Below, in pieces: positions 15,999 to 29,148 of a DNA stretch of 64,000 nucleotides. The translations under genes were made by a program, and so were the position numbers. Below the pieces are notes generated by a model. That model was not told where the DNA came from. It ran no database searches and saw only the letters and a list, made by a program, of their open reading frames with translations. Numbering within the stretch: position 1 is the first letter of the stretch; each line of letters opens with the position of its first letter. The stretch is taken from NCBI RefSeq assembly GCF_024611995.1, contig NZ_CP102509.1, positions 2,976,001 through 3,040,000 on the forward strand, in the 5' to 3' direction. This DNA comes from Streptomyces sp. NBC_00162 (GTDB taxonomy: Bacteria; Actinomycetota; Actinomycetes; Streptomycetales; Streptomycetaceae).

Positions 15999-17411
15999 TC
16001 AGTACGAGCGCGCGACGATCGCGAGGGTACCGGGGGCGTCGTCCGACTCCGGGACCGACCCGTCGGCGGCGATCAGGCAGCGCACGGAGACGGCCTGCTC
16101 GGCCAGCTTCGCCTCGCCCTCCGGACCGAGGTCCGCCCACGGGATCCGCGCCCAGCCACCGGCGATGGCGGCCTCGGCGGCCTCCTCGATGGTCGAGACG
16201 TCCGAGGTACGGGCCTCACGGCGCTCGCGGGACTCGCGCAGCAGCTGCGCCTGGTCCTCGTCGAGCACCTTGGGCAGCAGGTCGGCGATCGCGTCGATCT
16301 GCACCGGGGTCTTGCCGCCCGGGATCCGGCGGGCCAGCATCGCGGTGCCGGCCTCCAGGTCGCGGGGGCCGATCTCGATGCGGACCGGTACGCCCTTGAG
16401 CTCCCAGTCGACGGCTCGGCGGCCGAAGGGGGTGTCCACGCGGTCGTCGACGTGTACACGGAGACCGGCGGCCTTCAGCTGGGCGCCCAGCTCGCGGACC
16501 TTCGCCACGGCCTCGTCGCCCTTGATCGCCATGACGACGACCTGGACGTGCGCGAGGCGCGGCGGGACGCGCAGGCCGTTGTCGTCGCCGTGGGACATGA
16601 TCAGGCCGCCGACCATGCGGGTCGAGACGCCCCACGAGGTCTGCCAGACGAGCTCCTGCTTGCCTTCCTTCGACAGGTACTGCGTGTTGAAGGCCTTGGC
16701 GAAGTTGGTGCCGAGCTCGTGGCTCGTGCCCAGCTGCAGGGCCTTGCCGTCGCCCATCATGCCCTCGAGGGTGAGGGTGTTGATGGCGCCGGCGAAGCGC
16801 TCCTTGGCGGTCTTGCGGCCGAGCACGACGTCGATGCCGAGCACGTTCGTCATGAAGTCGCCGTACACGTCCGTGTGGATGCGGGCGGCGTAGTCGCGGG
16901 CTTCCTCGTAGGTGGCGTGGGCCGTGTGGCCCTCCTGCCAGAGGAACTCGCTCGTACGGAGGAAGACGCGCGGGCGCATCTCCCAGCGGACCACGTTGGC
17001 CCACTGGTTGATCAGCAGGGGCAGGTCGCGGTAGCTCTGGACCCACTTGGAGAAGTAGTCGTTGATGATCGTCTCGGAGGTGGGCCGGACGACGACCGGC
17101 TCTTCCAGCTCCTTGCCGCCGCCGTGCGTGACGACCGCGAGCTCGGGGGCGAAGCCCTCGACGTGCTCCGCTTCCTTCGTCAGGTACGACTGCGGGATGA
17201 AGAGCGGGAAGTAGGCGTTCTGGGCGCCCGCGTCCTTGATCCGCGCGTCCATCTCCTGCTGCATCCGCTCCCACAGGCCGTAGCCGTACGGTCGGATGAC
17301 CATGGTGCCGCGGACCGGACCGTTGTCGGCCAGCTCGGCCTTGTTGATCAGATCCTGGTACCAGCGGGGGAAATCCTCCGCCTGCGGGGTGAGAACGGGT
17401 GCCTTTGCCAT
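15999..17411 (-). CDS. proS: Prolyl-tRNA synthetase (short, archaeal/eukaryotic type)
   Basis: This 470-aa class II synthetase charges tRNA-Pro. Motif 2 region (VVRWEMRPRVFLRTSEFLWQEGHTAHA) and motif 3 (MVGGLIMSHGDDNGLRVPP) are clear, with the anticodon-binding domain after about residue 290. It lacks the INS editing domain and has the C-terminal zinc-domain-like tail ending in Y, so it is the ProS type 3 form. The ATG at 17411 (MAKAPVLTPQAEDFPRWY) fits the family; upstream codons are low-complexity. Confidence 0.96.
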   Translation of the reverse strand: MAKAPVLTPQAEDFPRWYQDLINKAELADNGPVRGTMVIRPYGYGLWERMQQEMDARIKDAGAQNAYFPLFIPQSYLTKEAEHVEGFAPELAVVTHGGGKELEEPVVVRPTSETIINDYFSKWVQSYRDLPLLINQWANVVRWEMRPRVFLRTSEFLWQEGHTAHATYEEARDYAARIHTDVYGDFMTNVLGIDVVLGRKTAKERFAGAINTLTLEGMMGDGKALQLGTSHELGTNFAKAFNTQYLSKEGKQELVWQTSWGVSTRMVGGLIMSHGDDNGLRVPPRLAHVQVVVMAIKGDEAVAKVRELGAQLKAAGLRVHVDDRVDTPFGRRAVDWELKGVPVRIEIGPRDLEAGTAMLARRIPGGKTPVQIDAIADLLPKVLDEDQAQLLRESRERREARTSDVSTIEEAAEAAIAGGWARIPWADLGPEGEAKLAEQAVSVRCLIAADGSVPESDDAPGTLAIVARSY

Positions 17412-17542
17412 GGCGCGAATGGTACGGCGCCCGGCGCGCCGAGCGTGAATCGGGTGGCTCGTTCCTCTGGACGCGGGAGCCGATGGGGAGTTCTCTGTCA
17501 ACGGGGGCAAGGGGGCGACATGGAATCAGGAGCGCTCTTTCG

Positions 17543-18280
17543 ATGACACCGACGCCGACCGCGACGCTCGTCGCCCGGGACTGGGCCGAGATCCAGGAAC
17601 GGATGCTGGTACCGCTGTACGAGGCGGTCTACGACCGGCTGGAGGTCGGGCCGGGGGACCGGCTGCTGGGCCTCGGCTGCGGGGCCGGGCTGCCCCTGCT
17701 GCTCGCGGCCGGGCGGGGAGCCGCGGCCACCGGCGTGGAGGCGGATCCGGCGCGGCGGGCGCTGGCCCGCGAGCGGCTCCTGGAGGTGCTGGCGACTCCG
17801 CCGTCCGCACCGTCGGCGTCGGCGGGCCGCCCGTACGACGCCCTGCTGGCCTTCTCGCCCGACCTGGTGGCGCTGGAGCGGGCCCTGCCCGCGGTCCGGC
17901 GCGGCGGGGCGGTGGTGCTGGCCGACTGGGGCCCGGCGGAGAGATGCACCGTGCCCGCGGTGCTGGGCGGCGGGCCCGCGCCGCGGGATCTGGACGCTCT
18001 CGTGGAGCGGGCCGGACTGCGTCCGGACGGGTCGGGGCGGGTGTTCTGCCCGTTCGGCTACGCGGACGTGGACAGCGCGGTGCGCGGGCTGTTGTCGACG
18101 GGGCTGTACCCCGTCGCGGGCACCGGCTCCACCGGAGTGGCGGACGCCGCGCCCTTCGGGATGGCCGATCCCGTGCTGGCGGAGAAGGAGCTCGCCGTCG
18201 CCCTTCACCCGTACGAGCGGCCCGACGGGGCCGTTTGGCTGCCGAACATCTTCCGGTATGTGATCGCCCGAATGGCGTAA
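17543..18280 (+). CDS. SAM-dependent methyltransferase-like protein
   Basis: This 245-aa protein has a Rossmann methyltransferase fold. LLGLGCGAGLPLLLAAGRG (about residues 33-51) is motif I, and EADP follows as the acidic ribose-binding motif. ATG at 17543 is preceded by AGGAGCG. It is divergent from proS. The substrate is unknown; conserved in this position in Streptomyces as I recall. Confidence 0.75.
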   Translation: MTPTPTATLVARDWAEIQERMLVPLYEAVYDRLEVGPGDRLLGLGCGAGLPLLLAAGRGAAATGVEADPARRALARERLLEVLATPPSAPSASAGRPYDALLAFSPDLVALERALPAVRRGGAVVLADWGPAERCTVPAVLGGGPAPRDLDALVERAGLRPDGSGRVFCPFGYADVDSAVRGLLSTGLYPVAGTGSTGVADAAPFGMADPVLAEKELAVALHPYERPDGAVWLPNIFRYVIARMA

Positions 18281-18290
18281 CGGGGTCGCT

Positions 18291-20231
<1,941 letters not shown>

Positions 20232-20304
20232 GGGCGCCTCCTTATGCCGTCCTCCCGGCCGACCATAAGCGACAAACCGGATCATCGCCCCGCAGGAACG
20301 GCAA

Positions 20305-20333
20305 GGCCCCGGCCGTGTGACACAGCCGGGGCC
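20305..20333 (-). terminator. ffh terminator hairpin
   Basis: GGCCCCGGC pairs with GCCGGGGCC over an 11-base loop, 26 bp past the ffh stop. Confidence 0.75.
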
Positions 20334-20358
20334 CAGCGTTCGCGTACCCGCGTACGTA

Positions 20359-21933
20359 CTACTTCATGAACTTCTTGAACTCGTCCGGAAGGTCGAAGTC
20401 CTCGCCCGGCTGAGCGCCGCCCGCCGGAAGGCCGAAGGGGTTGCCGCCGGCCGCGGGCTCGATCGCCTGCGGGCCCTGCTCGCGGCGGGCCGCTGCTGCG
20501 GCCTCCTCTTCCTTGCGCTTCATCGGGTTGCCGCTCTTGCGCTTGCCCTTGGCCTGCTTGACCTGCTTCTTCTGCCGGCCGGGGCCGCCGCCCATCCCGG
20601 GGATGCCGGGCATGCCCGGCATGCCGCCGCCCTGCGCCATGCGGGACATCATCTTGCGGGCGTCGAAGAACCGCTCCACGAGCGACTTGACCGCGCTGAC
20701 CTCGGTGCCGGAGCCCTTGGCGATACGGGCACGGCGCGAGCCGTTGATGATCGTCGGGTCCTGGCGCTCGGCCGGGGTCATCGACTTGATGATCGCGGCG
20801 GTGCGGTCCACGTCGCGCTCGTCGATGTTGTTGATCTGGTCCTTGATCTGCCCCATGCCGGGGAGCATGCCGAGCAGCTTGGAGATGGAGCCCATCTTGC
20901 GGACCTGCTCCATCTGGGCCAGGAAGTCGTCGAGCGTGAACTCCTTGGGGCCCTTGGCGAGCTTGGCCGCCATCTTCTCGGCCTCGGCCTGCGAGAAGGT
21001 CTTCTCGGCCTGCTCGATGAGGGTGAGCATGTCACCCATGTCGAGGATCCGGCCGGCCATGCGGTCCGGGTGGAAGGCGTCGAACTCGTCGAGCTTCTCG
21101 CCGTTCGAGGCGAACATGATCTGCTTGCCGGTGACGTGCGCGATGGAGAGCGCGGCACCGCCCCGGGCGTCACCGTCGAGCTTGGAGAGCACGACGCCGT
21201 CGAAACCGACGCCGTCGCGGAAGGCCTCGGCGGTGTTGACCGCGTCCTGGCCGATCATGGCGTCGACGACGAAGAGGATCTCGTCGGGGCTGACGGCGTC
21301 GCGGATGTCCGCGGCCTGCTGCATCAGCTCGGCGTCGATGCCGAGGCGGCCGGCGGTGTCGACGATGACGATGTCGTGCTGCTTGGTGCGCGCGTACTCG
21401 ATGGAGTCCTTCGCGACCTGGACCGGGTCGCCGACGCCGTTGCCGGGCTGCGGGCCGTAGAACGCGACGCCCGCGCGGTCGGCGACGACGCCCAGCTGGT
21501 TGACGGCGTTGGGGCGCTGGAGGTCGCACGCGACGAGGAGCGGGGTGTGGCCCTGCCCCTTGAGCCACAGGCCGAGCTTTCCGGCCAGGGTGGTCTTACC
21601 AGCACCCTGGAGGCCGGCCAGCATGATCACGGTGGGGGCGGTCTTGGCGAACCGCAGCCGCCGGGTCTCGCCGCCGAGGATCGTCACGAGCTCGTCGTTG
21701 ACGATCTTGAGGACCTGCTGGCCGGGGTTCAGCGCCTTGCTGACCTCCTCGCCGCGGGCCCTTTCCTTGACGTTCGAGATGAAGGAACGGACGACGGGGA
21801 GGGCGACGTCGGCCTCGAGGAGGGCGATACGGATTTCCCGGGCCGCTGCGTCGATGTCAGCCTCGGACAGCCGGCCTTTGCCGCGCAGGCCCTTGAAGGT
21901 ATTCGCCAAGCGGTCGGAGAGCGTATCGAACAC
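20359..21933 (-). CDS. ffh: Signal recognition particle GTPase Ffh
   Basis: This 524-aa SRP54 protein binds signal sequences on nascent membrane proteins and docks with FtsY (29149-30360). N domain about 1-90; G1 loop GLQGAGKTTLAGKLG (107-121); DTAGR and TKLDG-type motifs follow. The M domain (about 310-450) is Met/Gly-rich, followed by a Lys/Ala/Glu/Pro-rich tail. GTG at 21933 (V-F-D-T-L-S-D-R-L) is the conserved start. Confidence 0.97.
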   Translation of the reverse strand: MFDTLSDRLANTFKGLRGKGRLSEADIDAAAREIRIALLEADVALPVVRSFISNVKERARGEEVSKALNPGQQVLKIVNDELVTILGGETRRLRFAKTAPTVIMLAGLQGAGKTTLAGKLGLWLKGQGHTPLLVACDLQRPNAVNQLGVVADRAGVAFYGPQPGNGVGDPVQVAKDSIEYARTKQHDIVIVDTAGRLGIDAELMQQAADIRDAVSPDEILFVVDAMIGQDAVNTAEAFRDGVGFDGVVLSKLDGDARGGAALSIAHVTGKQIMFASNGEKLDEFDAFHPDRMAGRILDMGDMLTLIEQAEKTFSQAEAEKMAAKLAKGPKEFTLDDFLAQMEQVRKMGSISKLLGMLPGMGQIKDQINNIDERDVDRTAAIIKSMTPAERQDPTIINGSRRARIAKGSGTEVSAVKSLVERFFDARKMMSRMAQGGGMPGMPGIPGMGGGPGRQKKQVKQAKGKRKSGNPMKRKEEEAAAAARREQGPQAIEPAAGGNPFGLPAGGAQPGEDFDLPDEFKKFMK

Positions 21934-22024
21934 GGTGGTCGCGATTCCTCGGGTCGGGGGCGTTGTGGTCGTCCCCCAGGGTATCGGGCCGCGCCACCTG
22001 CCCGGCCCTGCGGGCAGTTTTTCC

Positions 22025-22075
22025 CGGGGCTCCGCCCCGGACCCCACGCCTGAAGGGTCCGGGGGCGGAGCCCCG
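22025..22075. repeat. Inverted GGGGCTCCGCCCC-type repeat between ffh and glnD
   Basis: The arms of about 20 nt (22025-22044 and 22055-22075) pair with one bulge. The right arm reads GGGTCCGG-GGGCGGAGCCCCG, a sequence typical of Streptomyces intergenic repeats and closely similar to the stretch at 36597-36615 inside smc. It may terminate glnD transcription, but there is no U-run. Confidence 0.65.
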
Positions 22076-22091
22076 ACAACGGTGCCGCAGG

Positions 22092-24518
22092 TTACGACAG
22101 GGCCGCCTGCACCGACCCTGCCAAGGCCGCGGCCTCCCGCGCGGGAAGCGGTTTGCCGTCGCCGTCGACCACGTACACGGTGTCCACCGCATTGGCACCC
22201 AGCGTCGAGACGTGCGCGCTGCGCACCCGCACCCCCGCCGATTCCAGCGCGCGGCCGACCCGGTGGAGCAGCCCCACCGCATCGGGGGCCCGCACCTCCA
22301 GGACCGTGGCCAGCGCGGAGACGTCCGCGACCACCGTGACCCGGGGCGGCGGCGGTAGCACCCCGCGCCTGCGCGGGTACGCCGCCTCGCGGTCCGCCAG
22401 CTTCGCCGGGACGTCCAGCGAGCCGTCCAGGGCGCGGATCAGGTCGGTGCGCAGCCGGGCGGCCTCCGGCAGCGCCCCGTACTCCGCCGCCACCCGCCAG
22501 CGCAGCACCAGCACCTCCCCCGCCAGGTCCGGGAGCTCCATGGAGCGCAGGTCGGCCGCCCGGACGGTGAGCCGGTGCAGGGCCAGCACCCCGGCCACCG
22601 CCGGGAGGACCCCCGGCTGGTCGGGGACGGCCACGACGAGTTCCACGCCGACCGCGTCCTCCTCCTGACGGGCGTGGAGGGCGAGCACCGGCTCCCCGGT
22701 GCGCACGGCCTCCACCGCCAGCCGTTCCTGCTCGGTCGTCGGGATCTCCGGCTGCGGCACGTCCTGCGGCGTACCCCGCAGCACGGCGGCGACGCGCGCG
22801 ACGAGGTCGTCGACCAGCATTGCCCGCCAGCTGCTCCACGCCGCCGGCCCGGTGGCCAGGGCGTCCGCCTCGGTCAGGGCGTGCAGTATCTCCAGCGTGC
22901 CCACCGACCCCACGGCCTCGGCGACCGAGCGGACGGTCGCCGGGTCGTCCAGGTCGCGCCGGGTCGCGGTGTCGATCAGCAGCAGGTGGTGGCGTACGAG
23001 CGCCCCCAGCACGGCGACGTCCTGCGCGTCGAAGCCGACCCGGGCCGCGACGTCGCGGGCGATCGTCTCGCCCGCCACCGAGTGGTCCCCCGGCCAGCCC
23101 TTGCCGATGTCGTGCAGGAGGGCGGCCATCAGGAGCAGGTCGGGGCGGCCGACCCGGCGGGTGAGGGCCGAGGCGCGCACCGCCGTCTCGATCAGGTGCC
23201 GGTCCACCGTCCAGGTGTGGACGGGATTTCGCTGGGGGCGGCACCGTACCCGCTCCCAGTCGGGCAGCAGGCGCGTGATCAGGCCTTCCGCCTCCAGTGC
23301 CTCCCACACGGCCACCGTCGGCTCCCCCGCGCCCAGCAGCGTCAGCAGCTGTTCGCGGGCCTCCGCCGGCCACGGCACCGGCAGCGGTTTGCCCTGTGCC
23401 GCGAGCCTGCGCAGGGCGTGCAGCGATACGGGCAGCCCCGCCTGCGCGGCGGCCGCGGCGAGCCGCAGCGCGAGCACCGGATCGCGGTCGGGGCGCGCGG
23501 CCAGGGCCAGTACGGCCTCGCCGTCGGACTCCACTACCCCTTCGGCGAGCGGTGCCCGCGGGGCCGCCACGGGGCCCCGGGTGCCCAGCAGGCCGCGCAG
23601 CCGGGGCCGGGCCGCGCGCGCCCGCAGCACCCGCCCGACCTCCCGCCAGGTCACGTCACCGGCGTACGCGACGACCCGCGCGGCCTCGTACACCTCGCGG
23701 AGCAGCGCGTCCGCGTCGAGCAGCCCGAGCTGCGCCGCGACCTGGTCCTGTTCCTGGAGCGACAGCCGGTCGGTGGCCCGGCCTGTCACCAGGTGCAGGG
23801 CGTCCCGGGCGTCCAGGAGCCGCCGCCGGGCCTCGGCGAGGCCCTCGCGCGGGGCGTCGGCCAGCCAGGACGCCGCCACCGCCCGCAGCGCGGTGACGTC
23901 CCGGAGCCCGCCGCGGGCCTCCTTGAGGTCGGGTTCGAGCAGGAAGCGGAGCTCCCCGGCGCGCTCGGCCCGCTCCCGGCACAGGGAGTGCAGCTGCGGG
24001 AGCCGCTTGGCGGCCTGGTTGCGCCAGTCGGCCAGGACGGAGGTCCGCAGGCCCGCGAGGAGGCCGGCGTCACCGGCGACCGGCCGGGCGTCCAGCAGCC
24101 CCAGGTGCACCTTGAGGTCCTCGGCGGCCGTCTTGCGGGCCTCGGCGGGTGTCCGTACGGAGTGGTCGAGGGCGAGGCCCAGGTCCCACACCGGGTACCA
24201 GAGGCGGTCGGCCAGCGCGCTGAGCTGCCGCGGCTCCGCCTTGCCGTCGTGCAGCAGCACCAGGTCGAGGTCGCTGCGCGGGGAGAGCTCGCCCCGCCCG
24301 TAGCCGCCGACGGCCACCAGCGAGGCGCCGCGTACGCCGGTCTCCCGTACGGCGGTCGCGAACAGGGCGCTCAGCCATTCGTCGGTCAGCCCGGCCAGGG
24401 CGGAACGCCGCGAAGGCCCGGACCGCGACTCCTCCTGGAGGAGTCGCAGCCGGGCCGCGGCGTATCCGCTGGGTCCCGAGTCGGCCGTGTGGTCCGTGGT
24501 CTTCTCGACGCTCGTCAC
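22092..24518 (-). CDS. glnD: GlnD, PII nucleotidylyltransferase / nucleotidyl-removing enzyme
   Basis: This 808-aa GlnD has an N-terminal nucleotidyltransferase domain (GGYGRGE at 71-77 with SDLDL aspartates), an HD hydrolase domain (ALLHDIGKG, about residue 470) and two C-terminal ACT domains (about 625-808) that sense glutamine. In Streptomyces GlnD adenylylates, rather than uridylylates, GlnK at Tyr51 (literature knowledge). It starts at GTG 24518, 17 bp after glnK on the same strand, forming the amtB-glnK-glnD operon. Confidence 0.96.
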   Translation of the reverse strand: MTSVEKTTDHTADSGPSGYAAARLRLLQEESRSGPSRRSALAGLTDEWLSALFATAVRETGVRGASLVAVGGYGRGELSPRSDLDLVLLHDGKAEPRQLSALADRLWYPVWDLGLALDHSVRTPAEARKTAAEDLKVHLGLLDARPVAGDAGLLAGLRTSVLADWRNQAAKRLPQLHSLCRERAERAGELRFLLEPDLKEARGGLRDVTALRAVAASWLADAPREGLAEARRRLLDARDALHLVTGRATDRLSLQEQDQVAAQLGLLDADALLREVYEAARVVAYAGDVTWREVGRVLRARAARPRLRGLLGTRGPVAAPRAPLAEGVVESDGEAVLALAARPDRDPVLALRLAAAAAQAGLPVSLHALRRLAAQGKPLPVPWPAEAREQLLTLLGAGEPTVAVWEALEAEGLITRLLPDWERVRCRPQRNPVHTWTVDRHLIETAVRASALTRRVGRPDLLLMAALLHDIGKGWPGDHSVAGETIARDVAARVGFDAQDVAVLGALVRHHLLLIDTATRRDLDDPATVRSVAEAVGSVGTLEILHALTEADALATGPAAWSSWRAMLVDDLVARVAAVLRGTPQDVPQPEIPTTEQERLAVEAVRTGEPVLALHARQEEDAVGVELVVAVPDQPGVLPAVAGVLALHRLTVRAADLRSMELPDLAGEVLVLRWRVAAEYGALPEAARLRTDLIRALDGSLDVPAKLADREAAYPRRRGVLPPPPRVTVVADVSALATVLEVRAPDAVGLLHRVGRALESAGVRVRSAHVSTLGANAVDTVYVVDGDGKPLPAREAAALAGSVQAALS

Positions 24519-24535
24519 CCAGGAGCTCCCGTCAC

Positions 24536-26217
<1,682 letters not shown>

Positions 26218-26535
26218 CGGCGTCTCCTCGTCGTCGGTACGTTCGCGTGCGGGCGATCGTGAAAACCTGAGCGGCGTTAAGGGGTCCGGCCGGGTGGGGG
26301 GCTGGCCTGGACTGGCCGGTTATTGGCCCTGAGATTCGCGCAGGCCGGTTTCCGGCGGCGCCGCTGGGTGTTTCGTGCCCGTGACGAAGAGGTCGGGCGT
26401 GTTACGCGTCCATGAACGGACGGCGGGCGGAAAACCGGCCGCGGCAGTACCCGGACGTCCTGGCTGGGGGAGCCTGATCGGGCTTCACGGGGTTGACTGC
26501 CGCGGCCGGGGCCTCGGGGACGACCGGGTCGGTCG
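26218..26535. other. amtB-nsdA intergenic region
   Basis: This 318-bp stretch has no gene. Besides the GlnR-type operator (26348-26385) it holds the amtB promoter and leader and the 3' flank of nsdA. I see no convincing nsdA terminator hairpin. Confidence 0.6.
26348..26385 (-). promoter_or_regulatory. GlnR-type operator upstream of amtB
   Basis: Read on the minus strand: GTCAC-6 bp-GAAAC-6 bp-CGGCG-6 bp-GAAAC. The first pair is a perfect match to the Streptomyces GlnR box (gTnAC-n6-GaAAC). The second keeps the GAAAC half with the right 6-bp spacing. The amtB-glnK-glnD operon is a classical GlnR target, activated under nitrogen limitation. Confidence 0.8.
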
Positions 26536-28035
26536 TCAGACGGCCTCCGCGGCTTCGGGGAGCCGGGCGGCGAGGATGTCGGTGAGCCGGACCACGTCGG
26601 CGACGTCGCCGTACTCACGGGCCGCGGTGTCGACGGTCTTGCGCAGCCGGGTGTTCACCCGCTCGGACCGAACCTTTTGCGCCACGTCCAGGGCCCGGCC
26701 GACGAGGACGGTGGCCTGTTCGGGCTCGCGCTGGAGCAGGTGGACGGTGGCCATGCCGATGAGGTTGAGGGCGTAGGAGCGCTGGTGCTCCTCGTCCTTC
26801 TCGAAGAGTTCGACGGCCCGCTCCATGACGGGTTCGGCGAGGGAGGCGTACGTGGGGCTGCGCCCGGCGACGTAGGCGAGATCCCGGTACGAGTGGGAGT
26901 TCTCGCCGTTCAGCTCGGCCTCGGAGAAGAAGCGGATCCAGTCGGGTTCGGGCTCGCCCCCGAAGCCGACGTCGCCGAAGGTGTCCTCGGCCATCCGCAC
27001 CGCCCGCTTGCAGCGGCTGGGCTGCCCCATGTTGGCGTAGGCGCGGGCCTCCATCGCATACAGCATGGCCTGGGTGCGCGGTCCGGCGCAGTCGCGGCTT
27101 CCGTACTGCGCGAGGTGGATGAGTTCCAGGGCGTCCTCGGGGCGGCCCAGGTGGATCATCTGGCGGCTCATGCTGGAGAGGATGTACGAGCCGAGCGGCT
27201 TGTCGCCGCCCTCCTTCGCGGCGTGCAGCGCGAGCACGAAGTACTTCTGCGCGGTGGGGTGCAGGCCGATGTCGTAGCTCATCCAGCCGGCCAGTTCGGC
27301 GAGTTCCGCGGCGACCTTGAAGAGCCGCTTCATGACGGGGGCCGGGTGGTTCTCCTGGAGCAGGTCGGTGACCTCGTGGAGCTGGCCCACCACGGCCTTG
27401 CGGCGCAGGCCGCCCCCGCACTGGGCGTCCCACTGGCGGAACATGACGGTGGTGGCGTCGAGGAGGTCGAGCTCGGGTTCGGAGAGCCGCGGCGGGCGGG
27501 GGCCGCCGATGGCGCCCGCCGGCCCCACCGCACGCGGTCCCGGGTCGGCGGCCGGGGCTGGCACGAGCCAGCGCTGCATGGGCTCGATGAGGGCGGGGCC
27601 GGCGGAGAGGGCGAGCGAGGTCCCGAGGAAGCCGCGGCGGGCCAGCATCAGGTCGCTGCGGGAGAACTCGCCGAGCAGTTCGACGGTCTGCGGACCGGCC
27701 CAGGGCAGGTCGACGCCGGAGACGGAGGGGGTCTGGTGGGCGGTGCGCAGGCCGAGCTGCTCGATGGCGACGACCGAGCCGAAGCGCTCCGAGAACAGCT
27801 CGGAGAGGATCCGCGGGACGGGCTCGCGGGGCTGTTCCCCGTCGAGCCAGCGGCGCACCCGGGAGGTGTCCGTGCTGATGTGGTGCGCGCCCATCTGGCG
27901 GGCCCGGCGGTTGACCTGGCGGGCCAGTTCGCCCTTCGACCAGCCGCTGCGGACGAACCACGACGTCAGCTGGACGTTCCGGTCGGCGGACTCCACAGAC
28001 TCCTCGCCCGTTCCGCTTGCGCCGTTGCCGCTCAC
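26536..28035 (-). CDS. nsdA: NsdA, negative regulator of sporulation and antibiotic production
   Basis: This 499-aa Streptomyces regulator has an N-terminal region resembling an XRE-like DNA-binding fold (about 25-110; SKGELARQVNRRARQMG ... VRRWLDGEQP). A TPR-like alpha-helical array fills residues 200-490. Disruption of nsdA (SCO5582) in S. coelicolor accelerates sporulation and raises actinorhodin production; the neighbours amtB and ftsY match that locus. It starts at GTG 28035 after GGGGG. The ligand or partner is not visible. Confidence 0.88.
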   Translation of the reverse strand: MSGNGASGTGEESVESADRNVQLTSWFVRSGWSKGELARQVNRRARQMGAHHISTDTSRVRRWLDGEQPREPVPRILSELFSERFGSVVAIEQLGLRTAHQTPSVSGVDLPWAGPQTVELLGEFSRSDLMLARRGFLGTSLALSAGPALIEPMQRWLVPAPAADPGPRAVGPAGAIGGPRPPRLSEPELDLLDATTVMFRQWDAQCGGGLRRKAVVGQLHEVTDLLQENHPAPVMKRLFKVAAELAELAGWMSYDIGLHPTAQKYFVLALHAAKEGGDKPLGSYILSSMSRQMIHLGRPEDALELIHLAQYGSRDCAGPRTQAMLYAMEARAYANMGQPSRCKRAVRMAEDTFGDVGFGGEPEPDWIRFFSEAELNGENSHSYRDLAYVAGRSPTYASLAEPVMERAVELFEKDEEHQRSYALNLIGMATVHLLQREPEQATVLVGRALDVAQKVRSERVNTRLRKTVDTAAREYGDVADVVRLTDILAARLPEAAEAV

Positions 28036-28402
28036 TGGAACGCCCCCATCCGTTCAGCCTCTTCCACACGAAACCCTGGCGGGAGCGGCAAGCGCCGCCA
28101 CGGACCTTCACGGGTCCTTCACACATTGCCTCCGGCATACCCACGGACGGGCCTGCCTTGGGGGTTCGTGTACCGAAAGTAATCCTACGATCACCCCTCC
28201 GGCGAGGTCGATTCCAGAAACGCCACCATTCGCCACCCCTTTGAATGAACTCGCCACCGGCCAGGCGCGATTCACTTGACACCAAGGTGAAAGGCGATTG
28301 GTTGCTCGGAGTGCACTGAGGGCGCGCGCGGCGAGGAGTGCGCCGGGCAAGGAGTCCCGCCGACGTCGTAACCACCGGAGCGTCCGACCCGTTGGAGGGG
28401 GC
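28036..28402. other. nsdA / primase-polymerase divergent intergenic region
   Basis: This 367-bp gene-free stretch must contain two divergent promoters. An imperfect inverted repeat, TTCACTTG-ACAC-CAAGGTGAA, lies at about 28270-28291 and could be an operator. No RNA gene or mobile sequence is apparent. Confidence 0.5.
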
Positions 28403-29077
28403 ATGGGCATGGGCTTCACGATCGGCGGCAGCCGTGGCACCAAGGAGTTCCGCTCCGGCGCCCGGCGCCGCGGCCGGACCTCGGAGTGCACGGCGGTGGC
28501 GGAGTACACCGGGCTGTGGGGCTGGGACGTGGTCCCCGGCGCCCGCGCCGCGGCGCCCGCCCGGGACTGCTCCTGCGGGGACACGCGGTGCACCGCCCCC
28601 GGGGCGCATCCGCTGGCCTTCGCCCCCACGGTCAAGGCCGGGGCCACCCTGGACGAGGTCACCGAGGCCTGGGGCGAGTACCCGGGCGCCGCGGTGCTGC
28701 TCCCCGTGGGCCGCTCCTTCGACGTCATCGAGGTCGAAGCGGAGGCCGGACGGCGCGCACTGGTCCGGCTGGAGCGGATGGGCCTGCCGCTCGGACCGGT
28801 CATCGAGACCGCGGACGGCAGGGCGCAGTTCTTCGTGGCGCCCGGCGCGGCGGCCGAACTGCCGCAGCTGCTGTACCGGATGGGCTGGGACGACGCCGAC
28901 CTGGACCTGCGGGCCCTGGGTCACGGCTGCCACGTGACGGCCCCGCCCTCCGACCGGGCCGGGCTCGGCCAGGTCAGCTGGCTGCGGCCGCCCGCGCTCG
29001 ACTCGGCCGGGGGGCCACCGCAGGCCCGGCTGCTGCTCGGCACCCTCGCCTACATCTGCCACCGCTTCCGCCGGTAG
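28403..29077 (+). CDS. Bifunctional DNA primase/polymerase (prim-pol) domain protein
   Basis: This 224-aa protein resembles the N-terminal prim-pol domain of actinobacterial replication-related proteins. AVAEYTGLWGWDVVPGARA and the following C-x-C ... C motif (DCSCGDTRCTAPGAHPL) are typical. SFDVIEVEAEAGRRAL gives the acidic catalytic-type strand, though the canonical D-x-D is weak. No helicase domain follows, so it is a stand-alone domain of unclear activity. ATG codons at 28403 and 28409 both fit the GGAGGGG upstream. Confidence 0.65.
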   Translation: MGMGFTIGGSRGTKEFRSGARRRGRTSECTAVAEYTGLWGWDVVPGARAAAPARDCSCGDTRCTAPGAHPLAFAPTVKAGATLDEVTEAWGEYPGAAVLLPVGRSFDVIEVEAEAGRRALVRLERMGLPLGPVIETADGRAQFFVAPGAAAELPQLLYRMGWDDADLDLRALGHGCHVTAPPSDRAGLGQVSWLRPPALDSAGGPPQARLLLGTLAYICHRFRR

Positions 29078-29084
29078 CCCCTCC

Positions 29085-29136
29085 CACAGACGGGTGCCCC
29101 CGCGTTCCGGCCGGAACGCGGGGGCACCCGTCTGTG
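29085..29136. terminator. Perfect bidirectional terminator palindrome
   Basis: Two perfectly complementary 26-nt arms (29085-29110 and 29111-29136) stand between the convergent prim-pol and ftsY genes. The long GC-rich stem serves both strands. Confidence 0.88.
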
Positions 29137-29148
29137 TGCGTACGGCCC

